A stretch of 64,000 bases of DNA. Origin: Trametes villosa. Its lineage: Eukaryota; Basidiomycota; Agaricomycetes; Polyporales; Polyporaceae. The stretch's first letter is position 1. The number at the start of each line of letters is the position of its first letter. The notes beneath the pieces were generated by a model. That model saw nothing but the letters and a program-made list of their open reading frames with translations, did not search any database and was not told the origin of the DNA. Location of the stretch: NCBI GenBank assembly GCA_002964805.2, contig PUDQ02000001.1:2876001-2940000 (forward strand), written 5' to 3'. A program made the position numbers and the translations under genes. Below, in pieces: positions 1 through 11,700 of this stretch.

Positions 1-1044
1 ATCTAGTATAGGGACGGAGGTGTCGTATCGCCGTTTCCCGGCCCTTCAGGAAGCTCAGGCGGCCAAAGAGGCCTCTCCGCGCGCCCATCCGCGGCATACC
101 AGTTCGCGCGAGCACCAAGGATTGCCGCTACACACCATGATCTGGAGAAACTTTCCGCGATTGGCGCGAATTCTCGCAGAATCCCGTCTTCCTGTCCTCC
201 ATCGCGATTTCGAGCCTATACCTGACGGTGCTCAGCTTCGACGGCACGATGCTAAGCTACCTCAAGGCGCACGCATACAGTGACTCATTTCTCGCGGGGA
301 TACGCGGCGCGAACGTTGTTGCTGGCCTAGCGGGTACGCTGGTCATGCCCTTCTTAGAGAGGAAACTGGGACTTGTCAGGGCAGGGAACTGGAGTATCTG
401 GTAAGACGCCGCTGTGATGCTTCGCTCTGACCTCTTACGACGAGTCAGCATAGGTCGCAGGTGTTGTGTCTTCTACCGGTTCTGATCGCCTTTTATGTCG
501 GTGCTCCCTCGGACGGCTCACGGGGGCCTGCTTGGAATGCTGTGTTACTCTTCGGAGGTACGCACTGAGCATACAACCCTCGCTAGTTGACCGTGATATC
601 TGACGGTACGACACATCACAGGGATGATGCTCTCCCGGATTGGGCTGTGGGCCTTCGACCTGTGTCAACTGAAGGAGCTTCAGCTCGCCCTGGCAACACA
701 TCCCAGGCGGAACTCTTTGTAGGTCCACATGTTTGCCATGCTTAGCTCCATCTCATTGTTCCAACAGAACTGCTCTCCAATTTTCCTTGCAGAACATCGC
801 GGACATGCTCAAGGTACGGATCACCTTCAGCGTGCTGTGAGAGCATACTGAACAGACGTTGCAGTATATCCTGACGATGGTCTTGAGCCGACCATCGCAG
901 TTCAAGTACGCCGCGCTCGCGTCCTTCGTCAGTGTATGCACCGGCGCTGTGACGTACCTCATGTACGTCAAGAGGGAGCGCGGCCATCTCTTCCACCACT
1001 CTCTCGAGGACATCATACCGCTCCTCACGAGACGGGCACGGTGA
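1..1044 (+). CDS. ferroportin-like iron exporter (SLC40 family), 3' part
   Basis: Membrane exporter of the ferroportin (SLC40A1) family, which moves ferrous iron across a membrane. The gene runs off the left edge. Exons fit 2-101, 148-400, 454-557, 622-718, 768-813 and 865-1044; phases close and give 259 residues. Seen directly: a YRRFPALQ stretch matching the loop that in animal ferroportin contains a Y-x-x-x-PAL motif, then TFRDWREFSQNPVF, LTVLSFDGTM and GLVRAGNWSIW typical of the second half, LSRIGLWAFDLCQLKELQ, and a C-terminal LTMVLSRPSQFKY segment ending in a hydrophobic helix. Five of the six exons are separated by 46-64 nt introns with GT and AG ends. The first intron (102-147) has a weak GTTCGC donor and is the least certain junction. 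Convergent with the DUF6534 gene. The N-terminal half cannot be judged. Confidence 0.85.
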
Positions 1045-1303
1045 ACGGCAAACGTGAGCTTTGGAGGTACGCTCTGGTCCTTCATCAGCTACATCTCACT
1101 TCATGTGTTGACAGAAAGGATCGCTGGCTGTAGTATTGTACTGTAAAGACCGCCAAGGCCAGTCCAAATATCACGCTGTATCGTTCGAAAAGAATGCGGT
1201 TGTATGCTAAGGGTATGTACTGAGAAAGTAAATCCGCCCATCCATGTAATGTATCCACCCATCCTCCATCCTAGACTCGGGGGTGCCACCGCCCGCGAGA
1301 CAC

Positions 1304-3467
1304 TCATACGCGGGACGACATACCCACGCCCTTTTGGTCAGCGGACAGCTGCTCTGATGACGCGTTCTCGTGGATGTCGTCAGCGACGTAGTCGACTGTC
1401 TTGTCCACCGTGATGTGCACCTGCGACAATGGAGTCGGGTAATCAGCGTTCGCACACATTACATGACGGCCGGCGTGCGTGCTCACCCTTGTGCCAACCC
1501 CAAGACCGAGCGCCTCTGCATTCTGCCCGTTGACGTGAATGAGTATGCACACTTCTACCCCAAAAGATCGCGCTACACGCACCGAAGCATGCCCACGTTG
1601 AGAAGGGAAGATCACAGGTAAGCGATGCCCGCTTGTGGACTGCGACTGTGACTGCGCCATGAGGGTCTTGCGTGCGTTCATGCTGCAAAAGCGCAGTTGT
1701 CAGCGATCAAGAAGGTGTCACTTTTCGCATGAAATCACTCACGAAGCGAGGTAGGAGTTCGCGTATACTGCGTGGTCGCCGTTAGCAGCCGGAGGGGATT
1801 TGAAAGAACGAGAACTGAACGGGACTCACGCTTGCTGATAGCGAAGTGGAGGCCCAAGTAGATGAGCTCATCCGGCTTGGCGAGCCACTGGGACCGCACA
1901 CTGTCAGGGCTGACGGCGACTAGAAGCTAGAGCGGCACTCACGAATACAAGGGAAACAAGTGTCGTAACACTGCATCGGCCTGCTATCAGACATGGTCCT
2001 CCCTAGTTCGTGTAGCGTGGACGCACCAAGTGAGCAAGCCGTTCTCGACGGTGTACAACGTTACTGCATTGAGGATGTGGTCGAACCTGGCGCACGCATC
2101 AACGACGAGTGCGAGACTGTAGCGTAGGTGCGCTCACCTCCCGGTTCCTCCGCGGTGTCTCCGTAGGAAGTAGCACAGCCCGGAAGTGATCAAAACGTCC
2201 ACTATGGAGGAGAGTACGAGGCCCAGCGTGAAGACCCACTAGGGAAGACGGTCGGTACTCGAGAGGACACGCGGGATCGATTCCACTCACTCGGAAGCGG
2301 AGCCCAAACTCGTTGAAGCTCTTCAATCGAATCCTAGGTTCGACGTCTGCGTCAGTCCACGGAAGTAGCGGCCTGCACGTCGCATACTCACAACTCAACG
2401 GCGGTAACTGCGGTCCTAACTACATGAGCGAACGGCGATATATCACCCGCATCAGGAGGACTCACCGAACGCTGCGACTACGATTGTCGGAACACGATTG
2501 CGGCAATGAGCGGCAGTAAGGCGGAATGAGCTCGCACGATAACTCACCTACTCGAGCGAGTGCAAGGATGGCCTGTAAGAACATCACTGCTTAGCGTCCG
2601 ACTCGTAAACCTACGGCTAGTATATTCGCTCACGATTGGTGCGGTAATCCAATAGTTCCCCTTGCTCACTGAAGCGGAGGTCAACAGCGTACCCGGACAA
2701 AAACCACGAGTACTGACATTTGAACAAGCGCAGGGAGAAGAACCTAGAACAACCCGGTGTCAAAACGTGAAACAGTCCAATACCCGGCCGTACTTACAGA
2801 TGTACACACACGGTGGTCACCGCCTATTCCGTGTCAAACGAAGGTAAAAGATGCTGCAGGTGCGGAACACTTACTGTCAGAGCTATAGATACCTAACGCT
2901 GTGGGATTAGTAATGGCTTTCTGAATATCGTTCCTCGACTTACACCGATCGTCCTGACCAAAAGGCACTGTTAGCACAGGTAACAAATGAGAGTTGCTTA
3001 TGCGCTCACCAGAACACTTGATCCGTTATATCCTCTTCTCCAAAATGGCTGACGAAGTACGTATAGTTCGCCACTGCGATCATCACCGAATGTAACACAT
3101 CCAGAAGGCTGAGAACACGGATATCAATTCAGCCATCAAGTCACTGCGGGATATAGATGTCTCACAAGACGACCGCAACCTGAACGAACCGTTAGCAAAC
3201 GCTGTTCATGTCAAGTTAGATCGGGCACCTGTACCTTTACCTTCGTCGACGTCAGATCCCGGTGAAACAGACGAAAATACAGGATGGTTTGCATGCCGAC
3301 CACGCCGGAGAGCCTGGAAGACAAACGGGAGCGTGAGCACAGATCGTATGCTACGGGAGACGCTTTCCGAGGGGCGCAATCCGAGAAGCATACCCCGCGC
3401 AGACCAGTCCACCGAAGAGGATAGCACCTAGGCTCGTTTTGAGACTCGACTCGGATAAGAGAACCAT
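1304..3467 (-). CDS. DUF6534-domain multi-pass membrane protein
   Basis: Member of the basidiomycete-expanded DUF6534 family: about seven predicted membrane helices, function unknown. The start ATG at 3467 opens with MVLLSESSLKTSLGAILFGG, the usual first helix. Later exons give MQTILYFRLFHRD, LLDVLHSVMIAVANYTYFV, FFSLRLFKLSKGNYW, FTLGLVLSSIVDVLITSG, ILNAVTLYTVENGLLT and finally KLYANSYLASMNARK, the signature that closes the conserved domain. The tail after it is hydrophilic and ends at 1304. There are about ten short introns. Two or three tiny exons between roughly 2340 and 2950 are not settled, and the C-terminal exon may hold another intron. Convergent with the ferroportin-like gene. Identity of the family is secure, the exact exon list is not. 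Confidence 0.8.
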
Positions 3468-4558
3468 GGTTGTGCGTCTTCGTCCGGCGGACTGCTCAGC
3501 ATGCGAAAGCGACGTTGGAGGGTCGACGGCGAGGGGGAGGGAGGAAGCAGGGCGCAACGAGAAAAGCCTATTTCAAGGAGCCTGGCCCGAGGATCCGCGG
3601 CAGCCGACGCCGTCAAGGGCACCTCCGCACTTCTTGGACATAGAATATTGAGCCGGCTTCCCGAGACGCTTCTTCCCCACATCCCAGATCTGACGGCCGA
3701 CCTGAGACTGCCAGAGAAGGGCTGCCGAGAGAATCGGGCGCGAGAGCGAGGGCGCTGCGGTGAAGGAGCCAATCAAGGGGCTCGATCCTGTTCGCAAATC
3801 CTTCGGAACTGGCACCCACAAAACATAGCGACCGGAAGAACCCCATCTAGATCTCAAATGCGTGGTGCACAAGGGTGCACACCAGTCTCCGAGATATCAA
3901 TCGCGAACGCCACCATCCTGGCCCGGTCGTATGGTGAAGCATGGGTGAGCACGTCAGGCTGCGAGCCTGTCGTTGAAGTTCAAGACTTATACTGCCGCGC
4001 TGTAGTTCGGCCTGCAGCTAGTGATGTCTGAGTGCTACGCGAACATATACCGAAAAGCAGGCGTATTTGAATTTACTCACGACGTAGGCCGCGGTATCGA
4101 GTCCAAAAAAGCAGCGATCGACTGCGCCTCTAGTACAGCAACTGTCGTTGAATAAATCAGCTTGAGACATTATAGACCGGCTACCATGCGTGCACGTCAT
4201 TATTGGCAGGTCAGCCCTGTACAGCGTTCAATATTGCCTGTCAGCTCGGGCCGATCTGATGATCCTCGAAGTCGGCCGGCATGCACAAGATCTATGCAGG
4301 GCATTCTGGGATGCCAGTGAGTAGATGACGTCCCGATGTCTGACAGCAAGTATAGGTCTTTGTATCTAATGCCAGGTTTCTGAGAGCGGTACGGTGAGCG
4401 CGAAACGCGTATATAGCAGAGATGTTGGTGGTTCAAGGAAGAGGCTCGTATGTACCACAACGGTTCGTTCAGAGGCTGCCAAGAGGCTGCGGCCGAGGAA
4501 ATACAGTCGTTCTGTCGCGTTTGCCCTCTATATGTTGTTCTGAAGCAGGTTACAGTAT
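3468..4558. other. intergenic, no supported gene
   Basis: About 1.1 kb between the divergent DUF6534 start and the tRNA. It holds overlapping open frames on both strands (for example 3501-4031 on +), but none shows a recognisable motif, splice-consistent extension or start context. It should contain the DUF6534 promoter. Confidence 0.5.
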
Positions 4559-4630
4559 GGCTCTATAGCTCAGTGGTAGAGCATACGATTGCAGATCGTA
4601 GGGTCCCGTGTTCGAACCACGGTGGGGCCT
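4559..4630 (+). tRNA. tRNA-Cys (anticodon GCA)
   Basis: A 72-nt cloverleaf folds without an intron: 7-bp acceptor stem (GGCTCTA with TGGGGCC, two G-U pairs), D stem GCTC/GAGC, anticodon stem TACGA/TCGTA around loop TTGCAGA, a 5-nt variable loop, and T stem CCGTG/CACGG with loop TTCGAAC. The anticodon is GCA and the discriminator base is T (U73), the identity element of tRNA-Cys. A and B box promoter elements lie inside the gene. It ends 111 nt before the MPP-alpha start codon on the same strand. Confidence 0.96.
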
Positions 4631-4741
4631 CTGTTTTTGCTCGGGGACGGGAAGATGTAAGCGTGACATGCCGAAATGGCCATGTAATCGGGAAGGACGA
4701 GCGCTCGCGTACCTCCGCATCCTCTGCAGTCCTCCACCACC

Positions 4742-6473
4742 ATGCGTCGCGCCGCCATCCGCACTCTCCGCCACACGCCTGCTCGTCGACGCATCTCGCA
4801 TGCTGCGAATGCGTCCAAAACCCACTCAAATGCGGCGGACCCGCCGGTACGGATTACGACGCTCCCCAATGGCCTCCGTGTAGCGACAGAGTCCACACCG
4901 GGTCATTTCTCTTCGGTCGGCCTCTACGTCGATGCCGGTTCGAGATACGAGACTCCGTCGACGTCTGGTGTTAGTCACTTCCTGGATAGGATGGCGTTCA
5001 AGGTGCGTGCGAATCCCAAACACGTTCTACTCATGAGATTGACATGCATGTCCAGACAACATTATCCCGCTCCGAGGAGCAAATGGCCGCCGACATCGAC
5101 GCCCTTGGCGGTCAAATTCTGTGCTCGTCGGCTCGCGAGTCTATTATGTACCAGTCCTCTCACTTCCACCAAGGCACCCCTCTTGCGCTGTCCCTCATAT
5201 CCGACACGGTGCTGGACCCTGCTTTCTTGCCGGAGGAACTCGAGGCGCAACGGGAGGCAGCTCGGTACGAGATACGGGAAGTTAGCTCGAAGCCGGAGAT
5301 GATCCTTCCCGAAGTCCTGCACGACGTCGCCTACGATGGCAAGACACTAGGGAACCCTCTACTGTGCCCGGAAGACCGAATAGACCAGATAGACCGGTCT
5401 GCGCTGAAGAGCTTTATGAAGCAGTGGTACACACCGGGCCGGATGGTGATCGCGGGTGCGGGCATGCCACACGAAGAGCTCGTCGAATTGGCGGACAAGC
5501 ACTTCGCGTCTCTCAAGGGGTCCAAGTCCGCACACTCCCGTTCGACAACGGGCGCACAGCAAGTACCGCCCAACTTGCTCCATTCATCCCAGCAGTCCTC
5601 CCCCTCATTATACAAATCCCTCTCCCGCTCTGCATCATCATACTTCACCCCGGACTCTGCATTGGGGCAGCTCCCGCTGAACCAAGGGTCTACCTACACC
5701 GGCGGACACCGCTTCATCCACGATTCCGCGACGGAGTTCAACCACGTATACCTCGGCTTCGAAGGCGTCGGCATCTACGATGATGACGTCTACGCGGTCG
5801 CGACCATGCAAGTGCTCCTCGGCGGAGGGGGTAGCTTCTCGGCGGGTATGCTTCTACCATCACGCGCCCAAAGTCCACCAGACGCTCACCGAATCTTTCA
5901 GGCGGCCCCGGCAAGGGCATGTACTCGCGCCTGTACACGCATATCCTGAACCACTTCCCACAAATCGACCACTGCGCGTCGTTCCACCACATCTACACCG
6001 ACTCGTCGCTGTTCGGTCTGTTCGCGTCCTTCGTGCCATCAAGCGGCCGCCAGGCGAACGCACCTGCGCACATCTTCCCGCACTTGGTGCACCAGCTCAG
6101 CCTCCTGCTGTACTCGAACCTCCCGGAGGCGGAGTTGAGCCGCGCGAAGAACCAACTCAAGTCGAGTCTCATGATGGCGCTTGAGAGCCGTGCTGTAGAG
6201 GTCGAGGACCTTGGCCGACAGGTAGGCAGCCTTCCTCTTGGATGATTCAGTTTTACTCAACCTGCCCTTCAGGTTCTCGTCCACGGTCGCAAGATTCCAG
6301 TCTCGGAGATGTGCGAGAAGATCGACGCCGTCGACGATGCCGCCATCCGGAGGGTCGCTGCCCGTCTCTATGGGCCTCGCACCTCCGCGCGCGCGACCGT
6401 TGTCGTCATGGGCCGGGAGGACGTCGGGGACTACCGTGGGGTTCTGCGCAAGTATGGGCTCGCGGACAAGTGA
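4742..6473 (+). CDS. MAS2: mitochondrial processing peptidase, alpha subunit
   Basis: Non-catalytic alpha subunit of the matrix peptidase that cuts presequences from imported mitochondrial proteins; it binds the precursor for the beta subunit. Exons 4742-5002, 5056-5845, 5902-6221 and 6273-6473 give 523 residues, normal for the family. The N-terminus is arginine- and serine-rich with few acidic residues, as in a mitochondrial presequence. The M16 fold follows from VGLYVDAGSRYE on. Where the beta subunit carries the HxxEH zinc motif this protein has SHFLDRMAFK, as expected of alpha. The glycine-rich loop GGGGSFSAGGPGKGM, which contacts substrate, is present across the second splice junction. 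The start is the first ATG of the presequence-like stretch. A low-complexity serine-rich insertion lies near residues 245-290. Confidence 0.95.
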
Positions 6474-6631
6474 GCATGCTGTCGCCCTCGCTTTCCTGTG
6501 GCATTGCGCCTTCATTCTGTACTATGAGCACTGCACATTACAATCTACCTAATCGACAACACGTTACTCTTCTCTAAAAGTCCGAATACCCTAAAAGTTA
6601 AAAAATGGCTTTGCGTCTAGTGGAGGACCCG

Positions 6632-8081
6632 TTATGGTCTTGCGAGGGCAGCAGGGTGGAGTGCGCTCCCGAATGCTTTCTTCGCCGTCTTTGCCAACTT
6701 GCGTGTAAAGGTCGGCGTCTTGCGGGGCATCTTCAGGATGGCGTCTAACTTGCTCTGTTCTACAGCTCGGCGCCGTGTCGAGACTGGCATGTCGCGCGGG
6801 CAATTGGTGACCGGTTCAAAAGGAATGCGCTGCGCTGCAGTGTCAGGGATAATCGTGCACATGGAACAGCAGTGTACGCACCTCCCCAGCGTAGTACCCG
6901 TACAGCGGGTCCATAAGCCGGAACGTGATCCCTCTATCCTTGCAGAACTCGTGCAGCATCTGGATATCCTCCACGGACTCGTCGTCCTCGTCGTACCGCC
7001 TGTGGTACGTGAGAACCTCCAGGCGGCCCTGCGAGTTCTCATAGTACGCCGCCAAGTCGGACGCGATCTCTCTGTAGTCCGCCTCGCCGAGCGGGTGCAG
7101 CGCGAGGTGCCGGAGGCCCGTAGGGAGCGGGAGGAACGTCGGGGACGGGTACCGTGGCGAGATCATCCAGACCTCCTCGATGTGGTTCAGCACGGCCAAG
7201 TCGTCCCCCGCCATCACCCGCGGGACCGTGAGCGAGCGCAGGCGGACGAGGCCGAGCCCGGGGAGGACCGACGGGCTGAACGACGGGCACTGCACGCGCA
7301 GCGCCTCCAGCGTCTCCCTCGCGCCCGCCCCGGGCCCGCTCAGCGCCCACTCGACGAAGGTGTGCGTCCCGCGGCGCGGGTTCGCGTAGCGCAGCTCGCG
7401 GAGGCGCCACGCGGGCGGCGGGCACGGGGGCGGGCTCGGCAGCGGGCCCTTCGCGCCGGAGCAGTCGACCTCGAGGTACTCGACGTGCGGGAAGAGCGCG
7501 AGGAGCTGGAAGAGCGCGGCGAAGTGGTACGCGCGCACGCGCAGCGCGCGGACCGTGCGCGGCAGGCGCGCGAGGCGCGCGAGCGCGTCCGGGCGGAAGG
7601 ACGCGTGGTACATGCAGAGGTGCAGCTCGCGCAGCGCGGGGCAGAGCCGCGCGACGCCCGCGTAGATCTCCTGGTGGTCCATCACCATCGCGAGCGTGCG
7701 CACGGAGCGGCAGAGCGCGGCGGCGTGGGTGGGCGCGTGCTGCGTCGCGGCGCGGACGGCCTTCTGGAATGCCTTGCAGTGCGTCGAGCCGCGCAGGGCG
7801 ACGTGCGCGTAGAGGAGCTGTTGGGCGTGCGGGCTCCATGCACGGCAGACGAGGGCGTATTGGCGGAGCCAGCGGTATCGAGGGAGGAGATCGTCGTATT
7901 GTGCCTCGCGGAGGACGAGGATCCATATCTCGATGGGCAGCAGGCAGACTGCGTTGGTCGCTGCCGCCGTCGCCTTCGACCTAGCGGTCTGTTTGCGCCT
8001 ACGATGACCATGAATACCACAGCGGGGGTCTTGCGTGGAGAGGACATACCTGCGCACGGTCAACATGAGGGTGGGAGGCAA
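6632..8081 (-). CDS. F-box protein with leucine-rich C-terminal region
   Basis: Probable substrate adaptor of an SCF ubiquitin ligase; the substrate is unknown. Exons 8081-8050, 7998-6882 and 6829-6632 give 448 residues. An F-box-like segment LLPIEIWILVLREA lies near the N-terminus and is followed by YALVCRAW. After it come leucine-rich segments such as LCPALRELHLCMYH, LFPHVEYLEVDC and LRSLTVPRVM, typical of the very large agaricomycete F-box/LRR families. The first intron (51 nt, GTATGT to TAG) does not change frame, so it could be read through; I include it because both sites are good. The last intron removes an in-frame stop and adds a basic tail rich in K and R. The high GC creates a long shadow frame at 7039-7926. 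Confidence 0.75.
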
Positions 8082-8741
8082 GAAGCGGCGGTGAGTACGA
8101 GAATCCGTATCCGCGCGTACTACGCAAGGCGGGGGAACGTCGGCGGAACCAAGAGAGGCTTAGCAGGTCGCACAAAGTTTACGTATGTGCCTGCGCACGG
8201 CGGCGGAGGACCGTCATGCAGGCGCATGATAAAGCTGGCAGGCAGTGGCAGCTGACCTTGTTCTTGGGCCCAAGGCCGTGTTCCGCCGCCGGCGCGCCCA
8301 GGAGACAGGAGTACTTGCACTGAGCGGCTGTAAATCCAGACCTACCGGCTCCGCCATGGAATGCTTTCCTGACAATTCCGAGCACTCCCAGAAGTGTTCA
8401 CTACGTGGTAGGAGACCGGCATTGCACTGTCGTTTGCAAGCTTGTGATTGCATGCCAGCGAGAAGAGAGTCGATGTTACTCGAGGCCTGGATCCAACGTC
8501 GCCGAGTAGTGCCCAGGCACCGTGGTCGGTACCTTGTTCCCGTACGGCGTACAGATCGAAAACGCCTCGGGCCTGAGCGGAAGGTCAACACCACGAACTT
8601 CCTGTCAATGTCATGGTTCCTGACTACCGATGCCAGTTCCCACGTTGGGCTCAAAGAGAATGAAGAATACATCGGTGAGTTCAATACAACACGTACTAGT
8701 ACAGTCCAAGAGATGAATACGAGGATAGGATACGCCTAGAT
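8082..8741. other. intergenic between two minus-strand genes
   Basis: 660 nt holding the BRCA2-like 3' flank and the F-box gene promoter. Frames of 156-164 codons exist on both strands here, but they lack any recognisable motif and overlap each other. No gene is called. Confidence 0.5.
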
Positions 8742-11700
8742 CTAGCACTTGGCCGACTTGATGTTCGTCCACCTCGACGTGCGCTTCGCGACGAGATACA
8801 CCTCCGCGCCAGGCCCGGGCGCCATCCACGAATTGGCCTGGTTTGGCATGAGATTGGTGACCTATCAGCCAGACGGCTAGTCAGCCCGGAGCCCGGAAGC
8901 TAAACGGTGCGTCCTCACCAAAAATCGTTGGCCCTCCTTGATCTCTCCCGGGTTCCCGCTCTCGCTGAAGACCACCTTGAGCGGGTCCCACAATGTGATC
9001 TGCACACACCGCATGGGCTCCTTCTTCCGCCACCGAGCATCCTTCGCGACGACTACACGGAAGTCCCTGACATTCCTCGGTGGGCAGACATCCTGTGGCG
9101 GGCGGTAAGCCTCCATAAACCTCAACGATTAACAACATCGGCAACGCACCTGCAACTCCTTAGCCAGATCGTCGCCCATTCGTGCCATAGCAAGGTCGGC
9201 CCGCTGCTTGCAGTAGACGTGCAGCCATCCTGCCGAGAACGCGTCCAATCGATCCCACGCTTGTGATGGCTTGTTGTACTCGTCCATCATATCTTCGAAG
9301 ACGCCCTCGATATAGTCGGGCATCGGATCTGTAGGAGTAATGAGGGGACAGTGGCAGCAAGAAAAAACAGGGCAGAGCGCACCGCCTCTTTGCAGGCTCT
9401 TCTCGAACTGAGGGCCCGTCCGGGAGTACAGCCGTTCGGCGAGCTTCAGGAGGTGCTGTACGTCGCCGTGTAGCCTTTCCTTGATCTTGGCCGACTCCGC
9501 CTCGTGTTTCGCCTGTAAAGAGCGCAACGTAAGTCGATGGCACGGAAACGAGTAGAGCAGTGTACGCACTATCCACCGGTCATGAGCCTTCATCTCTTCC
9601 TTCTCGTCATAGGGGCCCTCCTTGGCCATCGACCCATCCTTGTTGCGAATGAACTCTATGAATGCGATCGGATACGTCTGTATTAAATGTGAGCGAAGTG
9701 ACCTTATGGTAAAGTAGACCTGAAGCGCACCTTGGTGATGATGAGATCCATGGCAGGTACGTTCCCGCCGTCCGCCGTCAACTTGTCCAGAGTCGCGATG
9801 AAGGGGTCCTTCACAAACCCGAGCTTCGCGTGCCAGGGTGCGAGGTTCGTCGCGTTCCCGGTTAGCTCGAGAACCGTGTTCTCATACGCCTCCATGATCT
9901 CGCATGGCTCTTTGCGATCTCCGCCCAGCTATCACGACGTCGTCAGCACTCCATCACATCTCAAGACATGTACAAGGACTGCACACCTTCGCGCCCGAGA
10001 CAGCGAGCTTAGACCCGATGCATATCCGCCCCTTGCGGATCGCTCGCGCCAAAGGCATGTCCACAGTCGCGCGCAGTCGATACCATCCGTCCGTGACCTC
10101 CAGTTCAGGGTGCGCTAGGGATACGCCGTTCCTGTTTGTCCCCGGTGAACCGCGGAACATGATGTTCGACACGCATAGGATCATAGGGCATGATGCGGGA
10201 GCATCCTCGGTCGAAACTAGGCGTAGGGCGGGGCGCGACCCTCCGAGTAGCTCGCGCTCATACCTGGGATCATCACGTCAGTCAGCCGTTCGTAGCAGCG
10301 GGAGATCTAGATGTGCAAACGGACCTATACAGGAGCTGACGGATAACTTCAGGCCAACACCACCTCTTCGTCTTCGGGTCCTGTTCGCGCTCAGGTTGGA
10401 GACAAACGAGCCCGGCGAGCTTCCATAGGATCAGCCCGTATTGGTTTGTGACCCACTCCTGCGTGGCGAGATCGCAACCGCGTTCCTTGAGGTGCACGAA
10501 CGCGGCTTTCGGGCCGAGTTGCTCGGACTCGGCTGGGTCTTCGACGCCGACAGTGGCGATGGCGGAGTGGAATCTGTAGAACACGGCGTTGCTGGGGCGC
10601 ATTTGCCGGAGCTCCTCGACGTTGCTGAACCGCACAACGTCAGTACATCCGTAAGGGCGAGAGCAAGGACGTATATGCTCACATTCCCATGTCTTCCAGG
10701 TCGTCTTCAGTGTATGAGAGCGGCTGTAGCCCGGAAGCAGCGAGAGTCTGTCTCCCCGCCAGTGGATCTGCAGGAAGGATGGGGTCATTTTTAATTGCCT
10801 TGGGCCCAAGGTATTCTGAACTTACTCAGATCGAAGAAGCGATATTCCTTCCTCTCCTTGCCCTTCCTCGACGGCGTGCTTCCAACTTGAAGCGGCACAA
10901 GAGCCGCACTAGCCAGACGCGCCTGCTCCTCCTTCGTCTTCTGCTCCAGCTGGATCCTGCCCGGCTCTCCTGGAGCCAGACCCGGCTTGAAGGGGGTCGC
11001 GAACTTGCCCTTCCCCGCAGAGGTCGACACACCCAGCCGCCTCGGGGTCATCCCCAGCGCCTTCACAGGCGATACAAACGACGACGTGCTTGTATCCATG
11101 GGCGCAGCGAAGGACGAAGCGCCCGCCTTCACTGGCGAAGCGAACGACACGGCATCCACCTTCATAGGAGAGACGAACGCCGACATCCCTGGACCCGCCT
11201 TCGCAGGCGTCGAAGGGCCCGCAGCAGCGTTCGCCTCAGAGAACGCGGCGGGCAGTTTCGAGCCCGACGCGACTCTGAACCCAGACGGCCGCGCCGGGTT
11301 CAGCGGCGAGCCCAGATACGGCGACGGCGCCGAGATGGAGCGCGACTGCGTGCGCGGCTTGGCCATGAGCGGAGACTTGAATGGCGTGTTCTTGATCGAC
11401 ATGCCCGCCACGACCGTGAAGTGGGGCGGATTCTTCGGCGCGGCGCCGGCGGGGGAAGGGGTGTCGGGAGGTTGTGCTGGGGAGAACCCGTTCTCGACTG
11501 CACGGAGTGCGGGGCGGAACGGGGTTTGGAGCGAGGATGAAGGATGGGAGGTTGGTGGGGGAGCGTTCGGCGGTGCTTCGTTCTCAGCGTTCCCTGCGCC
11601 AGTTGCGACCTCCTCTTTGTCAATTTCCGCCTGCCACTGCTTCATCTTCTGTGCTGCGCGGGCAAGTGCCTCGGCGGACGGTTCCGCCCAGTTGTTCTTA

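Noticed and set aside
3501..4031. 176-codon plus-strand frame
   Set aside because: No motif, no splice-consistent extension, overlaps equally long frames on the other strand.
7039..7926. 295-codon open frame on the minus strand
   Set aside because: It overlaps the F-box gene in another frame, is made almost entirely of Arg, Ala and Pro, and results from high GC. The F-box frame has real motifs and splice sites.
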